From assembly GCF_900115815.1 (NCBI RefSeq), contig NZ_FOXV01000007.1:62001-126000 (forward strand): DNA of 64,000 bases, in the 5' to 3' direction. How positions within the stretch are numbered: the first letter of the stretch is position 1; each line of letters starts with the position of its first letter. Shown here piece by piece: positions 44,764-53,008 of the stretch. The notes under the pieces were generated by a model that was not told where the DNA came from, ran no database searches, and saw only the letters and a list, made by a program, of their open reading frames with translations. The position numbers and the translations under genes were made by a program. The DNA is from Roseivivax halotolerans (GTDB lineage: Bacteria > Pseudomonadota > Alphaproteobacteria > Rhodobacterales > Rhodobacteraceae).

Positions 44764-46113
44764 ATGAAAGACGACAATTTCCTCAAAGAAGAAAACGCCC
44801 GGCATCTCTGGCATCCGATGGGTCATCCGGGCGCGTTGCGCGAGACCCCGCCGCGGATCATCCGCTCGGCGCAAGGCGTCTCGATCACCGATCAGGAGGG
44901 GCACAGCGCGGTCGACGCGGTGGGCGGTCTCTGGTGCGTGAACCTTGGCTATTCCAACCAGAAGGTTAAGGACGCGATTGCGGCCCAGCTTCAGGATCTG
45001 CCCTATTATTCAGCTTTTGCCGGCACCACGAATCCCTCCGCGATCGAGGCAAGCCATGCGGTCTGCGAGTTCTTCGCCGAAGACGGCATGGCGCGGGCCT
45101 TCTTCACCTCGGGCGGGTCGGATTCGGTCGACACCGCGCTTCGGCTCGCGCGCCAATACCATCGCCTGAACGGCGCGCCGCAGCGCACCAAGTTCCTGTC
45201 GCTCAAGAAGGGGTATCATGGCACCCATTGGGGCGGCGCCTCGGTCAACGGCAACAACCGTTTCCGCATCGGCTACGAGCCGCTTCTGCCGGGCTGCTTC
45301 CATCTGCCGTCGCCCTACACCTACCGCAACCCCTTCGACGAGACCGACCCTGCGACGCTCGCCCAGAAGATCGCCGCGGCGATGGAGGACGAGATCGCCT
45401 TTCAGGGTGCGGAGACCATCGCGGCCTTCATCATGGAGCCGATCCAGGGCGCGGGCGGCGTTATCGTGCCCGACGCCTCCTTCATGAAACTCATGCGCGA
45501 GATCTGCGACCGGCACGGCATCCTCCTGATCTCGGACGAGGTCATCACCGGCTTCGGACGTACCGGGCATTGGTCGGGCGCGCGGCACTGGGGCGTGAAG
45601 CCCGACATGATGACCACGGCCAAGGGCATTACTTCGGGGTATTACCCGGTGGGCGCGACGCTCGTTTCGGACAAGGTCGCAGAGGTTTTCGAAGGCGCGG
45701 GTGCGGAAGGTGCGATCTGGCACGGCTACACCTATTCAGCACATCCCGTCGGCGCGGCAGCGGTCGTGGCGACGCTGGAAGAGACGCTGCGGCTCGATCT
45801 TGCAAGCAATGCGGCCGCACGCGGCGATCAGCTTTTCAAGGGGCTGCAAGCACTGGCCGAGCGTCACGAGATCATTGGCGATATACGCGGCGGCCATGGC
45901 CTGATGGCCGGGTTGGAGATCGTGTCGGATCGCGGGTCGAAGACGGCCATGGACGCTGCCGGCATGGCGCGTATCCATGCGGCGACCTACGAGGCGGGCG
46001 CGATGGTGCGGCTGGGGATGCACAACATCCTGATGTCGCCGCCTCTCGTCATTACCGAGGCCGAGATCGACACGATCCTGACCGCGCTCGACACGGGCCT
46101 GGCCGCCGCCTGA
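44764..46113 (+). CDS. Class III PLP-dependent aminotransferase
   Basis: A 449-residue omega-amino acid aminotransferase. The PLP lysine is Lys287 in MTTAKGITSGYYPVGA; the PLP phosphate-binding TSGGSDSVDTALRLA and the LLISDEVITGFGRTGH strand (Asp and Val contacts) are present, as is IWHGYTYSAHPVGAAA. Relatives include taurine-pyruvate, beta-alanine-pyruvate and putrescine aminotransferases; the sequence alone does not decide. GGAGG lies upstream of the ATG. Its stop is 2 bases from that of the convergent deformylase-like gene. Confidence 0.9.
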   Translation: MKDDNFLKEENARHLWHPMGHPGALRETPPRIIRSAQGVSITDQEGHSAVDAVGGLWCVNLGYSNQKVKDAIAAQLQDLPYYSAFAGTTNPSAIEASHAVCEFFAEDGMARAFFTSGGSDSVDTALRLARQYHRLNGAPQRTKFLSLKKGYHGTHWGGASVNGNNRFRIGYEPLLPGCFHLPSPYTYRNPFDETDPATLAQKIAAAMEDEIAFQGAETIAAFIMEPIQGAGGVIVPDASFMKLMREICDRHGILLISDEVITGFGRTGHWSGARHWGVKPDMMTTAKGITSGYYPVGATLVSDKVAEVFEGAGAEGAIWHGYTYSAHPVGAAAVVATLEETLRLDLASNAAARGDQLFKGLQALAERHEIIGDIRGGHGLMAGLEIVSDRGSKTAMDAAGMARIHAATYEAGAMVRLGMHNILMSPPLVITEAEIDTILTALDTGLAAA

Positions 46114-46115
46114 GT

Positions 46116-46610
46116 TCAGCCGCGCTTTCGGGCGCGGCGGATCAGCATGTCCCGCTTGGTCTTCGACAGGTGATCGAAGTACATCCGCCCGTTCAGGTGG
46201 TCGATCTGGTGCTGCACCGAAGTCGCCCAGAGACCCACGAGGTCGCGCTCCTCGGTCTCTCCGTCCGCGTTCAGGAACCGCACTGTCACGGCGCGCGGGC
46301 GGGCGATGACAGCCGAGACGCCGGGCAGACAGGGGCTCGCCTCGTCATGCTCGCGCGGCTGGATGCTGGCATGGAGGACCTCGGGATTGGCCATGCGGAT
46401 CGCCTGGCCCCGCGCCTCGGAGGCATCCACGACCGCCAGCCGCAGCATCACGCCAATCTGGGGCGCGGCAAGGCCGACGCCGGGCATCGCCTCCATCGTG
46501 GCGATCATGTCGTCCCAATGCGCGCGTACCGTGTCAGTGATCTCCGCCACCGGCTCGGCCGCGGTACGAAGCCGCTTGTCGGGCCAGCGCAGGATCGTCC
46601 GGATGCTCAT
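46116..46610 (-). CDS. Peptide deformylase-like protein with catalytic Glu replaced by Gln
   Basis: A 164-residue deformylase paralogue, third in a tandem run. Metal ligands Cys94, His134 and His138 and the GVGLAAPQ motif (44-51) are kept. The catalytic Glu of the HExDH motif is Gln135 (HQIDH; codon CAG, read directly), and the EGCLS motif has become SPCLPG. It may still bind metal, but normal deformylation is doubtful. Its ATG overlaps the preceding gene's stop (ATGA). A regulatory, structural or altered-substrate role is possible. Confidence 0.88.
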   Translation of the reverse strand: MSIRTILRWPDKRLRTAAEPVAEITDTVRAHWDDMIATMEAMPGVGLAAPQIGVMLRLAVVDASEARGQAIRMANPEVLHASIQPREHDEASPCLPGVSAVIARPRAVTVRFLNADGETEERDLVGLWATSVQHQIDHLNGRMYFDHLSKTKRDMLIRRARKRG

Positions 46611-47101
46611 TGAGCGGTATAGATCGACAGGATGTCGGCGCGCACGGCCTCGTCCACGCGATCGAGTGTCACGAGACCGTCGAGATGATCGATCTCATGC
46701 TGCGCGATCAGGGCCTCGGCGCCGGTCAGCTCCTCCTCGATCCGCTCGCCCGCGGCACTGGTATACGCCAGCCGGATCGTGGTGGGGCGGGTGACCGGCA
46801 CGGACACGCCCGGGATCGAAAGGCAGCCTTCCTTGACTTCGCCGGTCTCGTCCGAGCGCCAGGTGATCTCGGGATCGATGCAGGCGCGCGGCGTCATCTC
46901 GCCGTCCTTCCAGCCCGAATCCATCACGAAGACGCGCTGCATCACGCCTACCTGCGGCGCGGCGAGCCCGCGTCCGGGCGCGTCATACATCGTCTCAAAA
47001 AGATCACGGATCAGCTCTTCCGTCACGCCCTCCGCGCCGACCGGCTCGCAAGGGGTCGAGAGCCGCGGATCGGGCCAGATCAGGATCGGCAGAAGGCTCA
47101 C
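46607..47101 (-). CDS. def: Peptide deformylase (second paralogue)
   Basis: A 164-residue peptide deformylase that removes the formyl group from nascent proteins. All three motifs are intact: GRGLAAPQ (43-50), EGCLS with Cys93, and HEIDH with His135, Glu136, His139. The GTG start at 47101 overlaps the stop of the upstream def gene (GTGA) and gives a normal length; the open frame further upstream is inside that gene. It differs clearly from the third gene, which lost the Glu. Confidence 0.92.
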   Translation of the reverse strand: MSLLPILIWPDPRLSTPCEPVGAEGVTEELIRDLFETMYDAPGRGLAAPQVGVMQRVFVMDSGWKDGEMTPRACIDPEITWRSDETGEVKEGCLSIPGVSVPVTRPTTIRLAYTSAAGERIEEELTGAEALIAQHEIDHLDGLVTLDRVDEAVRADILSIYTAQ

Positions 47102-47619
47102 GCGCGGGCCTTCTCTCGCTTCAGCTTCTGCATCTTGCGAGTGATCATCTGCCGCTTCATCGGCCCGAGATAATCGATGAATAGCTTGCCGTTGAGGTGA
47201 TCGATCTCGTGCTGCACGCAGGTCGCCCACAGCCCGTCGAACGTGTCTTCCTGCAACCGGCCGTCGCGATCGAGCCAAGTCACGGTCACCTCGGAGGGCC
47301 GTTCGACATCGGCGTATTGATCGGGGATCGACAGGCAGCCTTCCTCGTAGATGTTCCGCTCGTCCGAAGCGGCCTTCACTTCGGGATTGAACATCACGGT
47401 CGGCCGCGGATCGGCATCTTCGTTCTTCTCGCAGTCGAGAACGATCAGCCGCGACATCACGCCGACCTGTGGCGCAGCGAGCCCGATACCGGGCGCGTCG
47501 TACATCGTCTCGAGCATATCGTCCGCAAGCCGGCGCAGATCGTCCGACAGATCGGAGACCGGATCGCAGACCTTCTTGAGGCGCGGGTCGGGGTGAAGAA
47601 TGATGGGTCGCTTGGCCAT
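47098..47619 (-). CDS. def: Peptide deformylase (principal copy)
   Basis: A 173-residue deformylase with canonical motifs: GIGLAAPQ (44-51), EEGCLS with Cys95, and HEIDH with His137, Glu138, His141. It has the lysine/arginine-rich C-terminal tail (MKRQMITRKMQKLKREK) typical of the housekeeping alphaproteobacterial enzyme. It is first in the three-gene run and the most likely essential copy. fmt, often next to def, is not seen in this cluster. Confidence 0.96.
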   Translation of the reverse strand: MAKRPIILHPDPRLKKVCDPVSDLSDDLRRLADDMLETMYDAPGIGLAAPQVGVMSRLIVLDCEKNEDADPRPTVMFNPEVKAASDERNIYEEGCLSIPDQYADVERPSEVTVTWLDRDGRLQEDTFDGLWATCVQHEIDHLNGKLFIDYLGPMKRQMITRKMQKLKREKARA

Positions 47620-47745
47620 GCGCGCGATTTAAGCATCTCGCCGCCGGGGCGCAACTGAAAGGGCGCTTTGGCTGACCGGCGCTTTCGACTTGCCGCCCGC
47701 GCTCTATCTGGCAGTCTTCGCGCGACCAACTTGCGAAGGGCTGTC

Positions 47746-48918
47746 ATGAGTTTCGACGACATCATCGACCGTGTGGGTACGGGCTGCATGAAATGGGATG
47801 GCATGGAGGGCATCTACGGCGTTCCAGCCGATGACGGGCTCGCCATGTGGGTCGCGGACATGGATTTCGCGGCGCCGCAAGTGGTGCAGGACCGGCTGAA
47901 AGAGCTGATCGCGCACGGCGTCTACGGCTATCCCGGCCCGGATGGCGCATACCGCGACGCCATTACATGGTGGATGCGCGAACGCCACGGCTGGCAGGTT
48001 TCGCCCGACTGGATCTTCTCGACCCACGGGCTCGTCAACGGCACCGCCATGTGCGTCGAGACCTGGACCGAGCCGGGCGATGGCATCGTGCTCTTCACAC
48101 CCGTCTACCACGCCTTCGCAAAGGTCATCCGCGCGGGCGGCCGCGAGGTCGTGGAATGCCCGCTCACCCTGACGGATGGGCGCTACGAAATGGATTTCGA
48201 CGCCTATGACGCTCAGATGACCGGGCGCGAAAAGATGGTCGTTCTCTGCTCGCCGCACAACCCCGGCGGGCGCTGCTGGAGTGAAGCCGAGCTGAAAGGC
48301 GTCGCGGACTTCGCGAGGCGGCACGATCTGATCCTCGTCTCCGACGAGATCCACATGGATCTCGTGATGCCCGGCCAGACCCACAAGGTCTTCGACACGA
48401 TCGACCACGGCATCCGCGACCGCCTGATGATGATGACCGCGGCGACCAAGACCTTCAACATCGCGGGCGCGCATATCGGCAACGTCATCATTCCAGATCC
48501 CGACCTGCGCCGCGCTTTCGCGGGAAAGATGGCCGCGCTCGGCATGTCGCCGGGTCTCATGGGGCGCGAGATGGTGACGGCAGCCTATTCGCCCGAGGGA
48601 GCGGCCTGGGTCGACGACCTTTGCGCCTATCTCGACGGCAACCGGAAGATCTTCGACGCGGCGATCGCGGACATTCCGGGCCTTGCGTCGATGCCACTCG
48701 AGGCGACGTATCTGTCCTGGGTGGATTTCTCTGGCACCGGCATGGCGCCCGGCGAGTTCCGCAAGCGCGTCGAACAGGATGCCTTGATCGCCGTGAACCA
48801 CGGGGAGACCTTCGGGACGGGCGGCGAAAGCTTTCTGCGGTTCAACATCGCAACGCCGCGCGCGCGTATCGAAGAGGCCGCGACGCGCCTGCGCGCGGCC
48901 TTCTCCGATCTGCAATAG
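47746..48918 (+). CDS. PatB/MalY-type C-S lyase (cystathionine beta-lyase family)
   Basis: A 390-residue fold type I PLP enzyme. PLP lysine is Lys235 in AATKTFNIAGAHIG; CSPHNPGGRCWSEAEL and LVSDEIHMDLVMPGQTH are family landmarks, and the N terminus (VPADDGLAMWVADMDFAAP) matches PatB/MalY. These enzymes cleave cystathionine or cysteine conjugates to a thiol, pyruvate and ammonia. The ATG at 47746 has AAGGG upstream. It is divergent from the def run. Confidence 0.92.
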   Translation: MSFDDIIDRVGTGCMKWDGMEGIYGVPADDGLAMWVADMDFAAPQVVQDRLKELIAHGVYGYPGPDGAYRDAITWWMRERHGWQVSPDWIFSTHGLVNGTAMCVETWTEPGDGIVLFTPVYHAFAKVIRAGGREVVECPLTLTDGRYEMDFDAYDAQMTGREKMVVLCSPHNPGGRCWSEAELKGVADFARRHDLILVSDEIHMDLVMPGQTHKVFDTIDHGIRDRLMMMTAATKTFNIAGAHIGNVIIPDPDLRRAFAGKMAALGMSPGLMGREMVTAAYSPEGAAWVDDLCAYLDGNRKIFDAAIADIPGLASMPLEATYLSWVDFSGTGMAPGEFRKRVEQDALIAVNHGETFGTGGESFLRFNIATPRARIEEAATRLRAAFSDLQ

Positions 48919-48924
48919 CGCGGA

Positions 48925-49833
48925 CTACCACTCCGGCGGCTGATGCGTCAGTCCGTAGCTCTCGAAGATCGCGGCGATGCGTCCGTCCGCGAGCGCGGCG
49001 TTGATCGCGTCATCGACCTCGTAATAGAGCGGCTTCCACGCGAAATGCACGGCAAGGCCGATCTTCCAGCGTGACTTGGCGAAGCCCGCGAGTGGCGGCT
49101 CGTGCAGCCCGATGCCCTCGTCCGCGCCGTATTCCAACTGCGCGCGCGGGCCCATAGCCGCCATGGTCTCGCCCTCGCGCAGCGCCTCCATGCCAAGCGC
49201 AAGCGAGGGATAGCGGCGGATACCGCCCTGAAGCTGGCCGCCCGCGAAGTTCGACAGATAGAAATCCGAGATCGAATCGTTCTCGACCGCGACCGTATCG
49301 AAGCGGAAATAGGCCGGGACGGGTTTTTCGTCGGGATAGCTCTCCGCGTCATAGGCGATGGCGATGGATTCCTCGCCATAGATCCCGCCGAAGCTGACCT
49401 GCTCGATCCGGCAGGCGAAGGAGGGATCGAAGGGTACGCGCATCATCACATTGGACACCGCGCCGCCGACGATCGGCCCTTTCCAGATGTGGTTCCGCAG
49501 ATCTGCATCGAGGTTCTCTCCCGCGGTCACGAAAGAAAAACGTGGCTCGACACCGATGGCCTCGGCGATGAGGCGCGCGATCTCCACGTCGACACCTCGC
49601 GCCTTCCCGCCCTCTTCCCAGGAATAGGGCGGATAATCCTCATAGAGCGCGAAGGTCATGAATCCGCGCTCGCGGATCTCGTCGACGCTCTGGCCGATAA
49701 TGTCCCGCGCGGTGTTCTGCGGTTTCGGCTGCGGCGTGTAATCGGCGCAGGGGTCGGCTGCGCGCACGGGCGCGGCGGCAAGCCCGAAAGCCGCCGCCGC
49801 TCCGATAATCAGACCCCGAAGGACCTGTCTCAT
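48925..49833 (-). CDS. xoxJ: XoxJ-like periplasmic solute-binding-fold protein
   Basis: A 302-residue exported protein (signal peptide MRQVLRGLIIGAAAAFGLAA, cleavage near residue 25) with the bacterial extracellular solute-binding fold found in MxaJ/XoxJ: LRVC-like core replaced by FMTFALYEDYPPYSWEEGGK, then GVDVEIARLIAEAIGVEP and GPIVGGAVSNVMMRVPFD. XoxJ is thought to help mature or activate the methanol dehydrogenase. It is 3 bases after the cytochrome gene on the minus strand, divergent from the rest of the xox locus. Confidence 0.88.
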   Translation of the reverse strand: MRQVLRGLIIGAAAAFGLAAAPVRAADPCADYTPQPKPQNTARDIIGQSVDEIRERGFMTFALYEDYPPYSWEEGGKARGVDVEIARLIAEAIGVEPRFSFVTAGENLDADLRNHIWKGPIVGGAVSNVMMRVPFDPSFACRIEQVSFGGIYGEESIAIAYDAESYPDEKPVPAYFRFDTVAVENDSISDFYLSNFAGGQLQGGIRRYPSLALGMEALREGETMAAMGPRAQLEYGADEGIGLHEPPLAGFAKSRWKIGLAVHFAWKPLYYEVDDAINAALADGRIAAIFESYGLTHQPPEW

Positions 49834-49836
49834 GGG

Positions 49837-50517
49837 TCAGTTCGCTGCCGAAAGGCCGATGGTCAGCGTCTCGGCCGCCCTGTCCTGGGTCTCGCCGGCG
49901 GCGAGCTGGTTGGCCGCGCGATAGGCAATGGAATCGGCCACCGGAGCGCCGGACATGGTCTCGATCTCACCGGCGATCTCCGCAAGGCGGGCCTGCACGG
50001 CGTCGGCATCGGCATTTCCGGCCTCCAGCTCGTCACGGATCGAGGCGAGCTCGTCGTTGAAGCCCTCCATCGTCGCGCCATCGGGGCGCGTCTCGATATA
50101 GGTGCGGATCGCCCAGGCGGCCTCCTGGCCCAGAAGCTCGCCAAAGGCGGGCATCTTGGTCGTTCCGTTCTGGGTGTAGCCGTGGATGAAGCGCTCCATA
50201 TACCATTCGTCGCCGTATTCCTCGGCCTCGAGGAAGCGCAGATCGGGGGCGAGCCCGCCCGAGATCACCTCGAGACCGTGACAGCGCGCACAGTTCTGAT
50301 TGTAGCCCGACGCACCGATACGAACCGCCTCGGCCCAGACCTCTTCGCCGGCGGCTTCCGCGCGGTAGGGGTTCTCCGTCAGCCATTCTTCGCCGAGTTC
50401 GGGCAGGTTGCCCGTGTCGACAGGTTGCGGGGCGACATCGCCGTGGGCCAGCGCGAAGCTCGCGCCTGCGATGATCGCGGCGGCGCTCGCGAGGCTTTGA
50501 ATCGTGGTGCGGTTCAT
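49837..50517 (-). CDS. c-type cytochrome, electron acceptor of the xox locus (XoxG/PedF-like)
   Basis: A 226-residue periplasmic cytochrome c. The signal peptide ends near residue 24 (FALA). The haem motif is CARCH with Cys76, Cys79 and His80 in GYNQNCARCHGLEVISGG; a candidate axial Met is in TTKMPAFGELL. The N-terminal half resembles the PedF/XoxG cytochromes that take electrons from PQQ alcohol dehydrogenases. A ~90-residue Ala/Glu-rich C-terminal extension has no domain I recognise. GGGAGGG precedes the ATG. Confidence 0.87.
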   Translation of the reverse strand: MNRTTIQSLASAAAIIAGASFALAHGDVAPQPVDTGNLPELGEEWLTENPYRAEAAGEEVWAEAVRIGASGYNQNCARCHGLEVISGGLAPDLRFLEAEEYGDEWYMERFIHGYTQNGTTKMPAFGELLGQEAAWAIRTYIETRPDGATMEGFNDELASIRDELEAGNADADAVQARLAEIAGEIETMSGAPVADSIAYRAANQLAAGETQDRAAETLTIGLSAAN

Positions 50518-50689
50518 TGGGTCCCTCCCTTGGACGCAATCGGATGGATTGGCTTGACCTCTTTCATAGGCAGGGGGACCGGGACCGAGATATTGGACTT
50601 TCGTCCGCAAACGGTCTCTCCGCGCCCCGACATAGGTCGTATTTCCTGCTTTTTCCGCACCGATATCGTTCGGGACGGGAGGAGACATC

Positions 50690-51862
50690 ATGATCAAAGC
50701 GGCGTTTCGTGCGGCGGCTTTCCTTGCGCTTGGCTCTGGCGTCGCGGTCGCGCAGGAGCCTGTCACGCTCGACATCCAATATCTGCGCCAGGAGGTGCCG
50801 CCACCGCCCGTCCTGTCGAACCTCGATCCGATCCCGGCGGATCTCGGGATTGCAGGGGCCGAGGTCGGCCTTGCGGACAACGCGACGACCGGCCGCTTCA
50901 TGGGCCAGGACTGGACCTTGACCGTTACCTCCGTGCCCGAAGGCGGCGACTGGGCGGGCGCGGTCGAGACGGCGCTGGCCGCAAGCCCGCTTCTCCTGAT
51001 CGACGCACCGCGCGATGCGCTCCTGGCCGCCTCGGACATCGCCGAAGGCAGCGATGCGCTTCTCTTCAACGTCGCGGTGGAGGACAGCGATCTGCGCGCG
51101 GGTGCGTGCCGCGCGAACCTCTTTCACACGATCCCGTCCTATTCGATGCGAACAGATGCGCTCGTCCAGATGCTGCGGGTCAAACGCTGGGAGGATCTGG
51201 CGCTCGTGGCGGGCCAGAATCCCGAGGATCAAGCCTATGCCGAGGCGCTGCGCGGCTCCCTGACGAAGTTCGGCATGGAGCTTGGCAGCGAGACGGAGTG
51301 GAGTTTCGATGCCGACATGCGCCGCTCGGCGAGCGCCGAAGTGCCGCTCCTGACCCAAGACTTGGGCGAGTATGACGTCCTTCTGGTTGCGGACGAGCGC
51401 CACGATTTCGGTCGCTACATCCTCTACAACACCTGGCTGCCACGGCCCGTCGCCGGCTCCGAAGGGCTGACCGCCGAAGCCTGGTCCCCCGCGGTGGAGC
51501 AATGGGGCGCGGCGCAGCTGCAATCGCGCTTCACCGAACATGCAGGCCGGGACATGGCCCCCCGTGACTACGCGGCCTGGGCCGCGTTGCGGAGCATTGG
51601 CGAGGCGGTGACGCGCACGGGCAGCCCCGACGCGCAGGATCTGCGCGCCTACCTTCTTGGTGAAGATTTCGAGCTTGCAGGCTTTCTGGGCCGGCCGCTG
51701 ACCTTCCGGCCGTGGAATGGCCAGTTGCGCCAGCCAATCCCCATCGTGCAACCCCGCGCGCTCGTCGCGCAGGCGCCGCTCGAAGGTTTCCTTCACCAGA
51801 CCAACGAACTCGACACGCTGGGCCAGGATCGCGGCGAGGCCGAATGCAGCGCCTTCGACTGA
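50690..51862 (+). CDS. PQQ-dehydrogenase-associated ABC substrate-binding protein
   Basis: A 390-residue exported protein (signal peptide to about residue 21, AVAQ). VTLDIQYLRQEVPPPPVLSN and the periplasmic-binding-protein fold (LLLIDAPRDALLAASDIAEG, YDVLLVADERHDFGRYILYN) match the family of binding proteins that accompany PQQ alcohol dehydrogenase systems. The ligand is unknown; the transporter ATPase and permease genes often seen with it are not adjacent. It is the first gene on the plus strand of the divergent xox locus. Confidence 0.87.
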   Translation: MIKAAFRAAAFLALGSGVAVAQEPVTLDIQYLRQEVPPPPVLSNLDPIPADLGIAGAEVGLADNATTGRFMGQDWTLTVTSVPEGGDWAGAVETALAASPLLLIDAPRDALLAASDIAEGSDALLFNVAVEDSDLRAGACRANLFHTIPSYSMRTDALVQMLRVKRWEDLALVAGQNPEDQAYAEALRGSLTKFGMELGSETEWSFDADMRRSASAEVPLLTQDLGEYDVLLVADERHDFGRYILYNTWLPRPVAGSEGLTAEAWSPAVEQWGAAQLQSRFTEHAGRDMAPRDYAAWAALRSIGEAVTRTGSPDAQDLRAYLLGEDFELAGFLGRPLTFRPWNGQLRQPIPIVQPRALVAQAPLEGFLHQTNELDTLGQDRGEAECSAFD

Positions 51863-51868
51863 CCCCCT

Positions 51869-51919
51869 CTTTGGATTGGCCCAAATACCGTCGGGGAGCG
51901 CGAGGGGCTGGCCCCTCGC
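51869..51919 (+). repeat. Dispersed intergenic repeat with hairpin (copy B)
   Basis: Lead-in CTTTGGATTGGCCCAAATAC then stem GCGAGGGGC/GCCCCTCGC (51900-51908 with 51911-51919). It differs from copy A at 18196 by a few positions, with compensating changes in the stem, and sits between two plus-strand genes. It could partly terminate the upstream gene. Confidence 0.7.
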
Positions 51920-51945
51920 TCCCCCATTGCAACAAGGAAAGAGTC

Positions 51946-52911
51946 ATGAAGTTTACCGCTACGCTTGCCACCTTGTCCCTCGTCGCCGCCCCGGCGCTGG
52001 CGGGCGAGATCTGGGTCTCCAACGAGAAGGACAACACGCTGAGCGTCATCGACCTCGACACGCTCGAGGTGACGCGCACGATCCCGACCGGGGAACGTCC
52101 GCGCGGGATCACCTTCGCGCAGGATCATTCCGTGCTTTATATCTGCGCCTCCGATTCGGACGCGGTTCAGGTCATGGACCCTGAAACCGGCGAGATCCTG
52201 CATGATCTGCCCTCCGGTGAAGATCCCGAGCAGTTCGTGCTGCATCCCGACAACCGCCGCCTCTACATCGCCAACGAGGACGACGCGATCACCACGGTGG
52301 TCGACACGGAAACCCGCGAAGTCATTGCCCAGATCAATGTCGGGATCGAACCCGAGGGCATGGCGGTCTCGCCCGACGGGTCCATCGTGATTACCACGTC
52401 CGAGACGACCAATATGGCGCACTGGATCGACACGGAGACGCAGGAGCTGATCGCGAACACCCTGGTCGATTCGCGTCCGCGCCACGCCGAATTCGTCAAG
52501 GGCGGCACCGAGCTCTGGGTCTCCTCCGAAATCGGCGGCACGATCACCGTCTTCGATGTCGAGACCAAGGCGGAAATCGGCAAGATCAATTTTGAGATCC
52601 CCTCGATCAACCCTGCGAACGTGCAGCCCGTCGGCTTCGAGTTCACGGAAGGCGACAGCCATGCCTTCGTCGCTCTCGGCCCCTCGAACCATGTCGCCGT
52701 GGTCAACGCAGAGACCTACGAGGTCGAGGATTACATCCTCGTGGGACGACGCGTCTGGCACATGGCCTTCAATGGCGACCGCTCGAAGCTCTTCACGACG
52801 AACGGTGTCTCGGGCGACGTGACGATGGTCGATGTCGCCTCGCGCAAGGCGGAGAAGACGATCAAGGTCGGCCGCTTTCCCTGGGGGGCCGCCTTCCGTC
52901 CGACGAATTAA
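51946..52911 (+). CDS. PQQ-associated YVTN beta-propeller protein
   Basis: A 321-residue exported beta-propeller (signal peptide MKFTATLATLSLVAAPALAG, cleavage near 19-20). Repeats such as GEIWVSNEKDNTLSVIDLDT, RRLYIANEDDAITTVVDTET and LFTTNGVSGDVTMVDVASRK are the YVTN-type blades, about seven in all. The family accompanies PQQ alcohol dehydrogenases and their ABC binding protein; the role is not known. A strong AAGGAAAG site precedes the ATG, and a perfect hairpin follows the stop. Confidence 0.9.
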   Translation: MKFTATLATLSLVAAPALAGEIWVSNEKDNTLSVIDLDTLEVTRTIPTGERPRGITFAQDHSVLYICASDSDAVQVMDPETGEILHDLPSGEDPEQFVLHPDNRRLYIANEDDAITTVVDTETREVIAQINVGIEPEGMAVSPDGSIVITTSETTNMAHWIDTETQELIANTLVDSRPRHAEFVKGGTELWVSSEIGGTITVFDVETKAEIGKINFEIPSINPANVQPVGFEFTEGDSHAFVALGPSNHVAVVNAETYEVEDYILVGRRVWHMAFNGDRSKLFTTNGVSGDVTMVDVASRKAEKTIKVGRFPWGAAFRPTN

Positions 52912-52915
52912 GCGC

Positions 52916-52949
52916 AACCCCCAGATTTTTACTTAAAAATCTGGGGGTT
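52916..52949. terminator. Perfect 15-bp hairpin after the beta-propeller gene
   Basis: AACCCCCAGATTTTT pairs perfectly with AAAAATCTGGGGGTT around an ACTT loop, five bases after the stop codon. The AT part is next to the loop and no T tract follows the base of the stem, so it is symmetrical and could act on both strands or as an RNA-processing element within the xox transcript. Confidence 0.75.
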
Positions 52950-53008
52950 GAAGATTGGTTTCTGCTTTTGCCGCGCTGCCATGCTATGTCAGCTTTCAGG
53001 AGGATCAC

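Noticed and set aside
49102-51375. A 757-residue plus-strand open frame across the xox divergent region.
   Set aside because: It is antisense to xoxJ and the cytochrome gene and out of frame with the binding-protein gene; composition is shadow-like.
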